This document shows positions 25,449 through 33,693 of a stretch of DNA of 64,000 bases, piece by piece. Position 1 is the stretch's first letter, and each line of letters starts with the position of its first letter. The position numbers and the translations under genes are program-made. Below the pieces are notes generated by a model. That model was not told where the DNA came from. It did no database searches and saw nothing but the letters and a program-made list of their open reading frames with translations. Origin of the DNA: RGIG2000 sp045594305 (GTDB lineage: Bacteria > Bacillota > Clostridia > Oscillospirales > CAG-272); assembly GCA_045594305.1 (NCBI GenBank), contig JAZNYH010000078.1, positions 13,056 to 77,055 of the forward strand, given 5' to 3'.

Positions 25449-26282
25449 TTAGCTTGTTTTTTTGATTAAATTCCTATAAGACTTAGGAGTCATATGTGTA
25501 AAGCTATTAAATGTTTTTATAAAATAGCTTGTAACAGAAAAACCACATTCAAAGCCGATTTCCGTTATACTTTTGTCAGTCAAGGCAAGAAGCCTTTTGG
25601 CGTTTTCTATTCGTATTTGATTAACATATTTTATAAAGGTTGTATGGCTGTATTTTTGAATTATCTTAGCTAAACCACTGTAGCTGATATGAAATTGCTT
25701 TGCGATCTCATACGGAGAAAGCTCTTCCATATAGTGTGCTTCGATGTGCTTATATATCATTGATGCGATTTTGCTTTTTGAGGTTGTATCAAGGTCTATT
25801 CCTTGACTTGACCAATGCTGTATCAAAAAAGCATATATTTGTAGCAGAATAGCCTTTGCAATTAAATCCTCAGAGTAAATGGGGTTAGAGCTTGCATGCT
25901 TGTTAAAATCCTTGATAAGCATCGGCAAGGGCGTGCTTTCGAGATTGTGGAATACGCAGAAATTGAGCACATCGGTTGGAAGAGAAAGACCAATACCACC
26001 TGCACCAAGACAGATTTCCTTAAAGCCAAGCACTATTTTTTCGGCAGTAGCATCATCACAGCTACAGCAGTGTATCTGCTTTGGGGGAATAAAAACCATA
26101 GAATCCTTTTCTAATGTATGCCAAGAATCATTGAACATTATGCTAACCTTGCCCTTAATGACAAATATAATTTCCGCACCACTATGCCAATGAGGATGCG
26201 TTTTGTTAGCTCCGTATTGATAGTCACTGCAATAGTTAGTGCTTACATCAATATCAAATGCTTTGGGTAAAAATTTATCCAT
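25449..26282 (-). CDS. AraC-family regulator with cupin sensor domain
   Basis: 277 residues. The N-terminal cupin has HPHWHSGAEIIFVIKGKVSI (written in part) and PPKQIH, the sugar-binding jelly roll typical of AraC/RhaR-type regulators. The C-terminal 100 residues contain two helix-turn-helix units: LSPYEIAKQFHISYSGLAKI and KSITEIGFECGFSVTSYFIK, ending in the TPKSYRNL block. It probably senses a sugar and activates neighbouring genes. It is divergent from the DMT transporter gene with 122 bases between them, both served by extended -10 promoters, so the transporter is the likeliest target; the convergent esterase may also be controlled. Confidence 0.9.
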   Translation of the reverse strand: MDKFLPKAFDIDVSTNYCSDYQYGANKTHPHWHSGAEIIFVIKGKVSIMFNDSWHTLEKDSMVFIPPKQIHCCSCDDATAEKIVLGFKEICLGAGGIGLSLPTDVLNFCVFHNLESTPLPMLIKDFNKHASSNPIYSEDLIAKAILLQIYAFLIQHWSSQGIDLDTTSKSKIASMIYKHIEAHYMEELSPYEIAKQFHISYSGLAKIIQKYSHTTFIKYVNQIRIENAKRLLALTDKSITEIGFECGFSVTSYFIKTFNSFTHMTPKSYRNLIKKTS

Positions 26283-26325
26283 AAAAGCTCCAAATTATAG
26301 ATTTGTTGTATTTTTTGCTATATTT

Positions 26326-26334
26326 ATTATATCA
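26326..26334 (-). promoter_or_regulatory. Extended -10 promoter of the cupin AraC gene
   Basis: Minus strand TGATATAAT (TG, one base, TATAAT). No good -35 element is visible, which fits an activator-dependent or extended -10 promoter. Confidence 0.5.
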
Positions 26335-26349
26335 TCAATAATGCGAAAA

Positions 26350-26358
26350 TGCTATAAT
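26350..26358 (+). promoter_or_regulatory. Extended -10 promoter of the DMT transporter gene
   Basis: TGCTATAAT with no matching -35 element, 46 bases before the GTG start. The missing -35 suggests need for an activator, such as the divergent AraC protein. Confidence 0.5.
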
Positions 26359-26404
26359 AATTTTAGATAAATGTAAAAATTTTAGTTAAAGGGTTTATTT
26401 TTTA

Positions 26405-27298
26405 GTGGATAAATATTGTATTTTAGCCTTGTCAACCCTGTTAGCCACTGGAAAGGCTCTATTTTGTAAGGCGTTAGGAACAGGGCAGTATTCAAAAAAA
26501 GAAACAGCTATATTAAATTTCAAGGCACTTTTTGTTGCATTTGCTTGCTCATTAATTTTCATCTTTGATGAAATACATAAGCTATTTAAAATATCTACAT
26601 TTTCTATTGTTCTTTCCGTTTTCTTTGGAATATCAGTAGCAATAACTCAAATTATGCAATCAAAGGCAATGGGCAATGGACCTGCATCCTTGGTATCTCT
26701 TATATATTCCTGCGGATTTTTAGTGCCTATTTTTTATGGCTTGGCTTTTTGGAATGAAGGCGTGTCTATCTATCAATGGCTCGGCATTCTTTTACTTGTG
26801 GTAGCCTTGTGCCTTATAGTGTATAAAGGAGAAAAGGGTGGAAGCTTAGCTGCTTGGCTTCCATTTGCAGCCTTGGCTATGCTTGGCTCGGGTGCTAATG
26901 CAATATTTCAAAAAACACACCAATATTCCGTATTCGCTGATGAGCTACAATTCTTTTTAGCTTATTCATTGTTCTTTTCGGCATTGTTTACAGGCATAGC
27001 CTCTTTAATAATTCGCAGAAAAGGAGAAGACGAGCCTGATTTGTCAAAAAAACAGCAAATAATAAAAAAATTAATAGTCCCATTATGCCTCGGTGTATGT
27101 GTTGGACTACTAAATTTTTTGAATTTAAATTTATCAGGAAAGCTACCTTCTATAATACTGTTTCCTGTATACAATGTGGGAAGTATGCTTTTATCAAGCC
27201 TTATATCATCACTTATATATAAAGATAAGCCAACAAAAAGACAGGGCGTTGGCTTTGTTATAGGGATAGTAGCAATTTTAATAGTTGGGATTTTTTAA
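26405..27298 (+). CDS. EamA/DMT-type transporter, ten membrane segments
   Basis: 297 residues with about ten hydrophobic helices in two halves, as in EamA drug/metabolite transporters. Blocks such as LVSLIYSCGFLVPIFYGLAF, GILLLVVALCLIVYKGEKGG and PTKRQGVGFVIGIVAILIVG are typical of the end of each half. It starts with GTG; the upstream AAAGGG is a weak ribosome binding site. Substrate unknown; DMT proteins usually export or import small metabolites, and sugar uptake has been described for a few. It lies 12 bases before the GH20-like gene, forming a transporter-glycosidase pair controlled by the divergent AraC regulator. This pairing is the only transporter inside the glycan region. Confidence 0.85.
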   Translation: MDKYCILALSTLLATGKALFCKALGTGQYSKKETAILNFKALFVAFACSLIFIFDEIHKLFKISTFSIVLSVFFGISVAITQIMQSKAMGNGPASLVSLIYSCGFLVPIFYGLAFWNEGVSIYQWLGILLLVVALCLIVYKGEKGGSLAAWLPFAALAMLGSGANAIFQKTHQYSVFADELQFFLAYSLFFSALFTGIASLIIRRKGEDEPDLSKKQQIIKKLIVPLCLGVCVGLLNFLNLNLSGKLPSIILFPVYNVGSMLLSSLISSLIYKDKPTKRQGVGFVIGIVAILIVGIF

Positions 27299-27310
27299 TG
27301 GGAGAGCTTT

Positions 27311-28333
27311 ATGAATTTGTCTTGGAAAATTAAGGGCATAGTGCTGACAGCGCCACTTAGCGATGAAATAGATGATGTTATAAAATTCATTGATGAATAT
27401 TTAGCACCCCGTGGCTTTAATATGATAGTTATGCAGGTAAGATATCGTTATCAGTTTAAGCGTCATCCCGAGGTGTGGGGCTATGATCCACTTTCTTGCG
27501 AGGATGTCAAAAGACTGCTTGCCGTATGCAGAAAAAATAACATAAAATTAGTGCCAAAAATGAACCTAATAGGTCATCAATCAGGCTTTCCAAACGAGCA
27601 AACTGACGGAATACTACACGGACATAACGAGGTCTTGGCTGATATAAAGGACGGACTTTTGAGAGCCTACCCTGATTTTGATGAGCAGAGTGGTACAAGG
27701 GAAATTCTTTACTCACGAAGTATATGCTTAAGTAGTAGAGGAGCGAGAACCATCGTATGCGAGCTCATCGACGAGCTAATGGACGCATTTGAGGCAGATA
27801 TAATACATATCGGCTGTGATGAGGTGTTTAATGCAGGACTATGCTCTGAATGCTCAAAAAGGTCGAGAGCCGAGCTGATCTCAGGCTGGATTAATTCGCT
27901 AAACGAGCATATAAAAAAGCGAGGTGGAAAAACACTTATTTGGGGCGATAGACTCCTTTCCACCAAGGACACAGGCTACAACAGATGGGAGGCATCTGAT
28001 AATGGTAGCGATATTGCTATTGATATGCTCTCTAAGGATATTATCATATGCGATTGGCACTATGATAAGTACGAAAAATACCCCTCGGTAGACATTTTTG
28101 CAAATAAGGGCTTTGAAATGATGGTAAGCCCTTGGAGAGATAAGGGTAATCTTGAAGCCTTTATAGATTATTCAATCAAGCACGATAAAGGACATATAAA
28201 CGGAGTCTTGATGACCACCTGGTGTGGCTCTGGTGATTTAGCAAAGCGATTGCTATATGGCGAGAGAGGAAGATGGCTTCACACCGAGCAAATAGCAAAT
28301 ACAATCGATGAAAAATTCCCAGCGCTAAAATAG
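27311..28333 (+). CDS. GH20-like glycosidase (beta-N-acetylhexosaminidase fold)
   Basis: 340 residues, single domain, no signal peptide. The sequence has the GH20 barrel features: KLVPKMNLIGHQSGF, and the catalytic Asp-Glu pair D170-E171 in IIHIGCDEVF, followed by LIWGDRLL and a WxW-type end (LMTTWCGSGD). In GH20 the Glu is the acid and the Asp stabilises the substrate acetamido group, so GlcNAc- or GalNAc-containing glycans are likely substrates. The protein lacks the N-terminal beta domain that most GH20 enzymes carry, and is correspondingly short. RBS GGGAGAG. Second gene of the DMT-GH20 operon. Confidence 0.8.
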   Translation: MNLSWKIKGIVLTAPLSDEIDDVIKFIDEYLAPRGFNMIVMQVRYRYQFKRHPEVWGYDPLSCEDVKRLLAVCRKNNIKLVPKMNLIGHQSGFPNEQTDGILHGHNEVLADIKDGLLRAYPDFDEQSGTREILYSRSICLSSRGARTIVCELIDELMDAFEADIIHIGCDEVFNAGLCSECSKRSRAELISGWINSLNEHIKKRGGKTLIWGDRLLSTKDTGYNRWEASDNGSDIAIDMLSKDIIICDWHYDKYEKYPSVDIFANKGFEMMVSPWRDKGNLEAFIDYSIKHDKGHINGVLMTTWCGSGDLAKRLLYGERGRWLHTEQIANTIDEKFPALK

Positions 28334-28351
28334 CCTTGCATAAGAAATTGA

Positions 28352-28371
28352 ATAAAAGCAATAGCTTTTAT
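28352..28371. terminator. Weak bidirectional hairpin between GH20-like and AraC genes
   Basis: ATAAAAGC / GCTTTTAT stem with AATA loop between two convergent stops; its right arm reaches into the AraC stop codon. Confidence 0.45.
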
Positions 28372-29237
28372 CTCTGCTTTGAGGTGCCGTGCATATCCCT
28401 ATATTTTTTAGGAGAAATACCATATTTGGCTTTGAAGGCAGTTGAGAAATAATTAGAATCCAAAAATCCACACGCAAGAGCGATGCTTGTTATATTGGTG
28501 TGAGAATGCAATAAAAGGTAGCTTGCTTGCTTTAATCTCACATTATTTATATAAGCCTTTATAGTAGTGTTGCCCTCTTTTTTGAATATGTATTGCATAT
28601 AGGATGTTGAATAATTAAGCCTTGAGGATATAGAATCACAGGAAATTTGTTGCATATAATTTTCGTTAATATAGTGTAGTGCTTCTATAAATATTTGCTT
28701 TGTAGGAGAGCTTTCCTTGTGATTATCTTCAACATCTTGGCAATGCTTATATAGCTCTATAACCATATATTTTAGAGGAGTAATAAAGCTCATAAGTGTA
28801 TCAAGCGTTGGCGGAGAGGGAGATAATTCCATATATAATTTAGGAAAATAGCTATCGCATTTTAAGGAAATACGCTCCATAAATTTTTTTGATTTTGTAA
28901 GCGTGCCTCTAAATCCCGAAATATTAATTCTTAAAATAGATTCTCCCTCATACATAACAGGAACAACAAATTCCTCAACACCCGCATAACAGCAGGAATA
29001 ATATGGCTCGGTTATTTTTGTACTGTTTAGCTTTCTTTTGTTGAGAACGCATTTATGCATAGTGCTATTATTTTGTTTAAGATAAAAGCACACACTATGA
29101 AGATGAATTTCATAATTTAATAGCCTATCAATACAAGGATTAAGCTTAGGATGAAAGCCACTTAATGAAACAAAATATCCTAAGCCCTTTAAAAAGTCAA
29201 TATAGTCCAAGCATTCCTGTAAAATATAAGAATTCAT
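28368..29237 (-). CDS. AraC-family regulator with PocR-like sensor domain
   Basis: 289 residues. The N-terminal domain (about 1-150) looks like the PocR ligand-binding fold: a Cys/Lys block (HKCVLNKRKL) then YYSCCYAGVEEFVVPVMYEG and LRINISGFRG. PocR domains bind small molecules or sense redox by family knowledge. The C-terminal 100 residues hold the AraC double helix-turn-helix (ISCDSISSRLNYSTSYMQYI and TNITSIALACGFLDSNYFST) ending in GISPKKYRDM. The start at 29237 is preferred over 29252 because GGAAGG stands 8 bases before it. It is divergent from the FAD oxidoreductase gene; its -35 element lies inside the leader of that gene, so the two promoters interfere. Confidence 0.85.
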   Translation of the reverse strand: MNSYILQECLDYIDFLKGLGYFVSLSGFHPKLNPCIDRLLNYEIHLHSVCFYLKQNNSTMHKCVLNKRKLNSTKITEPYYSCCYAGVEEFVVPVMYEGESILRINISGFRGTLTKSKKFMERISLKCDSYFPKLYMELSPSPPTLDTLMSFITPLKYMVIELYKHCQDVEDNHKESSPTKQIFIEALHYINENYMQQISCDSISSRLNYSTSYMQYIFKKEGNTTIKAYINNVRLKQASYLLLHSHTNITSIALACGFLDSNYFSTAFKAKYGISPKKYRDMHGTSKQR

Positions 29238-29309
29238 ATAATATCCTTCCATATATAGTTGTTTTTTAAAGAAATTCAGTTGAAAAACAAAGGTTTTATT
29301 CTATTTTCT

Positions 29310-29338
29310 ATTATATAATAAAATTATATTAATGTCAA
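29310..29338 (-). promoter_or_regulatory. Promoter of the PocR-AraC gene
   Basis: Minus strand TTGACA, exact 17-base spacer, TATAAT. The -35 touches the Shine-Dalgarno sequence of the divergent FAD oxidoreductase gene (AAGGAG from 29337). Confidence 0.75.
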
Positions 29339-29351
29339 GGAGTAGTTAGAT

Positions 29352-30644
29352 ATGGACTATATAAATGAAAATAACCAAATTCCAATGATAGCAGATGTAG
29401 ATGTTTTGGTATGCGGTGCAGGCCCCGCTGGAATTGGAGCATCAATTATGGCAGCTCGCCTTGGAGTAAGTGTAATGCTTGTAGAGGCACAGGGCTGTCT
29501 TGGAGGAATAGCAACCGCAGGAATGATGTCAAATTGGGGTGGGCGTTCATCAAGTAAAATTATGCCTGAAATTTTTGATTTGACATACGAAAAGGCAAAG
29601 GATATCGGCTGGGCAGAAGAGAATAAATGTGGCAAGGACACAATTTACCACGACATACAAAAAATTGTTTTAGAGGAAATGGTTGCAAGAGAAAAAATAA
29701 AGGTGCTTTATTATACTCTTGTATGCAAGGCCGTTGTTGAGGACGGAGCAATTGTTGGTGTTATAGTGGAAAATAAAGGTGGCCGTGGCTTCATAAAAGC
29801 TAAGCGAGTAATAGATTCCACAGGAGACGGAGATGTTGCCGCATCAGCTGGCGTGCCATATATTAAGGGCAGAGAAGCAGATAATAGAATGCAACCCTGT
29901 ACAATTATGTTTAATGTAGGTGGAGTTGACTTTGAAAGGGCAGTTTTCCCACCATCCTTTGAAACAACCGTCGAAACAGAAAAGGGAGAGCTTCAAGCAC
30001 TTGCAAAAAAGCTTTTGCCATTTCCAGCAGGTCATGTGCTTCTATATAAGCAACCAATGCCTGGTACAGTATGCTGTAATATGACAAATGCAATTGAAAT
30101 TGATGGCACAGATTGCGAAAGCCTAACAAAGGGAGTGCTTATATGTCGCTCTCAAATAGTGCCAATTATCAAATTCTTGCGTGAATATGTGCCTGGCTAT
30201 GAAAATTGCTGGTTAATGAGCTCAGCATCCTTAATAGGTATTCGTGAAACTCGACATTTCGAGGGAATAGAATCACTTGGCAAGGATGATATTTTGGAAG
30301 CAAAATATTACGACAATTGGATTGTTCGCCGTGGTTGGTTTAATTTTGATGTACATAACTTAACAGGTGCAAGCCTCGATAAAACAGGAATTCAGCACGG
30401 GTGGAAGCAAAACAATGAATATACAATCCCATATGGCTGCTTGCTACCTAAAAATGTTGAGGGGCTTCTTTTGTCGGGAAGAAACATTAGTGGCTCACAC
30501 CTCGCTCATTCAAATTTTAGAATTATGTCTGTATGTATTGCGATTGGAGAGGGTGCAGGTGTTGCCGCAGCACTATCCGTAAAGCAAAATGTAAAATTAT
30601 CAAATGTTGATATAAAAGAAATACAAAAGCATTTGGGAGAATAA
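29352..30644 (+). CDS. FAD-dependent oxidoreductase (FAD_oxidored family)
   Basis: 430 residues. The N-terminal dinucleotide-binding motif is VLVCGAGPAGIGASIMAARLG, followed by VEAQGCLGGIATAGM, typical of PF12831 oxidoreductases that act on small organic substrates and often sit in carbohydrate loci. RVIDSTGDGDVAASAGVP and the C-terminal GLLLSGRNISGSHLAHSNFRIM blocks are the remaining FAD contacts. No signal peptide. Substrate unknown; oxidation of a sugar or sugar derivative is suggested by context only. RBS AAGGAG. It is divergent from the PocR-AraC regulator, its probable controller, and is followed after 13 bases by the gene for a secreted beta-helix protein. Confidence 0.88.
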   Translation: MDYINENNQIPMIADVDVLVCGAGPAGIGASIMAARLGVSVMLVEAQGCLGGIATAGMMSNWGGRSSSKIMPEIFDLTYEKAKDIGWAEENKCGKDTIYHDIQKIVLEEMVAREKIKVLYYTLVCKAVVEDGAIVGVIVENKGGRGFIKAKRVIDSTGDGDVAASAGVPYIKGREADNRMQPCTIMFNVGGVDFERAVFPPSFETTVETEKGELQALAKKLLPFPAGHVLLYKQPMPGTVCCNMTNAIEIDGTDCESLTKGVLICRSQIVPIIKFLREYVPGYENCWLMSSASLIGIRETRHFEGIESLGKDDILEAKYYDNWIVRRGWFNFDVHNLTGASLDKTGIQHGWKQNNEYTIPYGCLLPKNVEGLLLSGRNISGSHLAHSNFRIMSVCIAIGEGAGVAAALSVKQNVKLSNVDIKEIQKHLGE

Positions 30645-30657
30645 ATAGGAGGGATAA

Positions 30658-32676
30658 ATGAAAAGGATTTTTTTGACTCTTGCAATTTCGTTAATGCTAC
30701 TCTTAACACTTGCGATTTCCGTATGTGCCGCTGAGTACACGGTTAGTAGTGATGAGGAGTATACCGTTGCCTATGGGCAAGCAACAAGTGGAGACACCAT
30801 TGTAATTACAAAAAAGCTAACCTGCGATATTTACGCAAATAAGAGCGTAACCTACATTTTAAAGGCAGATTGGGAAAGCTCTAAGCTTGTTATTGATCAG
30901 TCAAATGTAGAGGTGTCCTTTATCGCAGATGGTGGTAACTACAAAATTATGCCAACAGGCTATTCTACAACCGCAGGCTGGCTAAATATTGCCGATGCGT
31001 ATACAGGTGTGGTTATTAATTTGGGTGGCAAAAATGGTGGCACATTGACCATTGATGGCTCAAATGCAACTCACGACAGAGTTAGCTATGTAACAGCATC
31101 TGCCAATATTTGCTTGAATTTGCTAAGTGGCTCTGCTATTGCTAATTTCAATCCTGTAACCAAGGATGATAGCGAGAATGTATGTATAATTTACGCACAA
31201 ACGGTTAATATGTATGACGGATGTCAAATTTATGCCAATAAGATAATAAGTGCTCCACTTATTAAAACAAGCAATTTTAATTTGTTTGGTGGCGAGATTT
31301 TCGGTAATCTACTTACAAGCACAAGAACAAAGGTAAATGGCGTAGGTGCAATCTATGCATCAAATCAATTTGCAATGTATGGCGGTAAGCTATATGGTAA
31401 TATCTTTAATGCAACAGGTGGACTTGGTGGAGTTATTAATGCAGTAGGCTTTATTTCAACAAGATATGGCTATTATGGTGCAAAGATGGTTGTATTAGAT
31501 GGTGAGATAGGCGATAACTATGTAAGCGGAAATAGCACAAGCGAGATAGGCTCTATGTTTGGTCTTAATACAACCGAAAATGCCACAAGCTATTTCTATT
31601 ATAATACAGCAGTAAAGGGAACAAGATATAAATTTACAGATACGCCCGCTCTTTCACTTGATGAGAAAACAGGAAAAACCATATGGCAGGTAAAGGAATA
31701 CACTCTTTTGTCATCGGATTGGTTTGGCTGGTGCTGGAAGCAAACAAAGGTATCAGGCGATAAGGTAGCTATATTCCTTAACGCACAAAAGAAGGCTATT
31801 GCAGGAAACAATTTTGATACATATACAGTGATCAACGCATACATTGATGGCGTTTATTCTTATTCTGGCTCAACTACAATTGCAATGCCAAGTGGCTATA
31901 CACTTTGGTCAACAGATAGCACTAAGTATTGCCATACAGGAAGGGCATACACTCTTGATGAGGTTAAGGCATCACAAGTTATCACGCTTTACTCAGCATA
32001 TAATGCCGAAAGAGTAACAATCGACGGAATAACAAGATGCTCGGGCTGTCAAATGCGATATACCTGTAACGATCCTGAGCACGATTTGCAAGCGGTTTCT
32101 GTTTCTTATGATGACTACACAAAGGATGGCGTAAAGGTGTTAAAATGTAATACCTGTGGCTTGGAAAAGGCAACTGAGGTTTCCGTTCCACCTATCTTCA
32201 CCTGCCTTGGCTATTCAGTAGGACCTGACGGCTATTCACTTAAAGCAGGCTTTAAGATTGATATTGATGCCATAAAGGAATACAAGGAATTTAATCCAGC
32301 ATTTAGCTTTGGCGTAGTAGTAGCAAACGCAAATACCGTAGAATCAAAGGAGGCATTCTTTGTAAACGGCTTGATTAATTCAAGCGCAAAGGGCGTTATG
32401 ATAGGCGTCGAGGACCTGAAATACGGAATTTTAAATGTAGATATTGGTGGCTTTAATGCGAGCATTTCCGACTCACTTGAGCTTGTAGTAGGTGTTTATG
32501 CAAGCAATGGAGATGATGAAATAAGTATGATTCAGTATGAGGATTCAAGCAAGTATGCAACCATAAAGACATATAGCGACAGAAGCCTCAACGCAGTCAC
32601 CTTTAATCAGGTTAGGGTAGGACATGGTATGAACGCCCTCGTTCCACAATCAGCCCCCGTCAGCAACGAGGAATAA
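30658..32676 (+). CDS. Secreted beta-helix protein with conserved C-terminal module
   Basis: 672 residues. A signal peptide is clear (MKRIFLTLAISLMLLLTLA..., cleavage likely near Ala24-Ala25). Residues about 60-330 show repeated short beta rungs with GG and GN turns (MYGGKLYGNIFN, LFGGEIFGNLLT), as in right-handed parallel beta-helix surface proteins. Near residues 460-510 stand CSGCQMRYTCND and CNTCGLEKAT, two Cys pairs of zinc-ribbon form. The last 130 residues (from FTCLGYSVGPDGYSL) resemble the C terminus of the secreted protein at 38267-39376. There is no LPXTG signal, dockerin or transmembrane anchor. RBS GGAGGG 6 bases before the ATG. It may bind or cleave a glycan; no catalytic site is recognised. 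Confidence 0.78.
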   Translation: MKRIFLTLAISLMLLLTLAISVCAAEYTVSSDEEYTVAYGQATSGDTIVITKKLTCDIYANKSVTYILKADWESSKLVIDQSNVEVSFIADGGNYKIMPTGYSTTAGWLNIADAYTGVVINLGGKNGGTLTIDGSNATHDRVSYVTASANICLNLLSGSAIANFNPVTKDDSENVCIIYAQTVNMYDGCQIYANKIISAPLIKTSNFNLFGGEIFGNLLTSTRTKVNGVGAIYASNQFAMYGGKLYGNIFNATGGLGGVINAVGFISTRYGYYGAKMVVLDGEIGDNYVSGNSTSEIGSMFGLNTTENATSYFYYNTAVKGTRYKFTDTPALSLDEKTGKTIWQVKEYTLLSSDWFGWCWKQTKVSGDKVAIFLNAQKKAIAGNNFDTYTVINAYIDGVYSYSGSTTIAMPSGYTLWSTDSTKYCHTGRAYTLDEVKASQVITLYSAYNAERVTIDGITRCSGCQMRYTCNDPEHDLQAVSVSYDDYTKDGVKVLKCNTCGLEKATEVSVPPIFTCLGYSVGPDGYSLKAGFKIDIDAIKEYKEFNPAFSFGVVVANANTVESKEAFFVNGLINSSAKGVMIGVEDLKYGILNVDIGGFNASISDSLELVVGVYASNGDDEISMIQYEDSSKYATIKTYSDRSLNAVTFNQVRVGHGMNALVPQSAPVSNEE

Positions 32677-32683
32677 TTAATAC

Positions 32684-32711
32684 AAAAGGACACTCAACTG
32701 AGTGCCCTTTT
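32684..32711 (+). terminator. Terminator after the beta-helix protein gene
   Basis: AAAAGG-A-CACTCA / TGAGTG-C-CCTTTT stem with an AC loop and T run; same sequence type as the terminator at 24196-24222. Confidence 0.85.
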
Positions 32712-32765
32712 CGTTTTGCTGGTGAGCCAAGGGCAATGTAAATCGAAAAATTTATATGTTGTATA

Positions 32766-32794
32766 TTGAAATGCGTTATTTAAAGTGGTATAAT
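32766..32794 (+). promoter_or_regulatory. Promoter of the lipoprotein gene
   Basis: TTGAAA, 17-base spacer, TATAAT, 33 bases before the ATG. Confidence 0.75.
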
Positions 32795-32826
32795 GTAATT
32801 GCAAAATCTAATTTAGGGGAAAAGTG

Positions 32827-33555
32827 ATGAAAAAAGGATTTTTATTGATTTCTTTAATTGTATCTGCTATTCTCGTATTTTCATCTTGTAATACAGCAAA
32901 GCAAATAAAAGAATATTTAGAACCAATTGAACACAACGAAAATATGGTTTTTGCTGATGACCATTATGTATATTTTCACAATAATAAAATTGAACATGAT
33001 GTGAAAATGAATGTAGAACACATTACAAGACAAGATATATATTACTCGACAGTCGAAAAAGAAAATGTTTTAATTACAAAATATGATATCAATGTGAAAG
33101 AAACCACGAATGTTATTTCCTTTGAGGGCGATAAAAACAGCATCGAATTTTACAATGACTGGATTAAATATGATACATCTAACGGAAGTAAATTATTCTC
33201 TTTGAAAGAACTTAGGGAGTATGATTACAATAATGAGCTTATTCAAAAAGAAAACTCTATTTATACATACATTGATGGAAATATAGTAAATAATTCAACT
33301 AATGAAAAAAAGAAAATTGAATTTAATGATTCATCAAAAATTTATAATACAGCGGAAGCTGAACATTTGAAGCAACTCGGCGCATCATTTAACTTGGAAT
33401 TTGTTAAGATTTATAGAGAAAAAATATATGTAGTTGTTGGGAACGATTATTTTATAGATACAGTTTACTTGTATGACTTTGAAACAGAGGAGTTCACATA
33501 TTTAGATTGGAACGAAAACACAAACGGAAGTGTAAACTTGTTTGTGTTAGAATAG
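32827..33555 (+). CDS. AT-rich predicted lipoprotein of unknown function
   Basis: 242 residues. The N terminus is a lipoprotein signal peptide: KK, a hydrophobic run (FLLISLIVSAILVF) and the lipobox FSSC with Cys21 as the predicted lipidated residue. The rest is charged and rich in Asn, Lys, Tyr and Ile, with alternating short beta-like segments; I recognise no family. Codon use is visibly more AT-rich than in the neighbours, which suggests recent acquisition. ATG at 32827 is taken rather than the GTG at 32824 because it is better placed from AGGGG. It has its own promoter and a hairpin terminator and is flanked by the cloverleaf-like repeat and tRNA genes. Confidence 0.72.
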   Translation: MKKGFLLISLIVSAILVFSSCNTAKQIKEYLEPIEHNENMVFADDHYVYFHNNKIEHDVKMNVEHITRQDIYYSTVEKENVLITKYDINVKETTNVISFEGDKNSIEFYNDWIKYDTSNGSKLFSLKELREYDYNNELIQKENSIYTYIDGNIVNNSTNEKKKIEFNDSSKIYNTAEAEHLKQLGASFNLEFVKIYREKIYVVVGNDYFIDTVYLYDFETEEFTYLDWNENTNGSVNLFVLE

Positions 33556-33617
33556 GAGCTTTTTGTTTTTCAATGAAATTATAAGTTTTTAATGGCACTA
33601 TGATTGTAAATAACGAA

Positions 33618-33647
33618 AAAGCAAGGTTGAAAAGTCAACCTTGCTTT
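33618..33647 (+). terminator. Terminator after the lipoprotein gene
   Basis: AAAGCAAGGTTGA / TCAACCTTGCTTT perfect stem with AAAG loop. The following T run is interrupted (GATTTATTTTC). Confidence 0.75.
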
Positions 33648-33693
33648 GATTTATTTTCGATTGTAATGCAGAAGCTTGTAAGAAATTAGTGCC

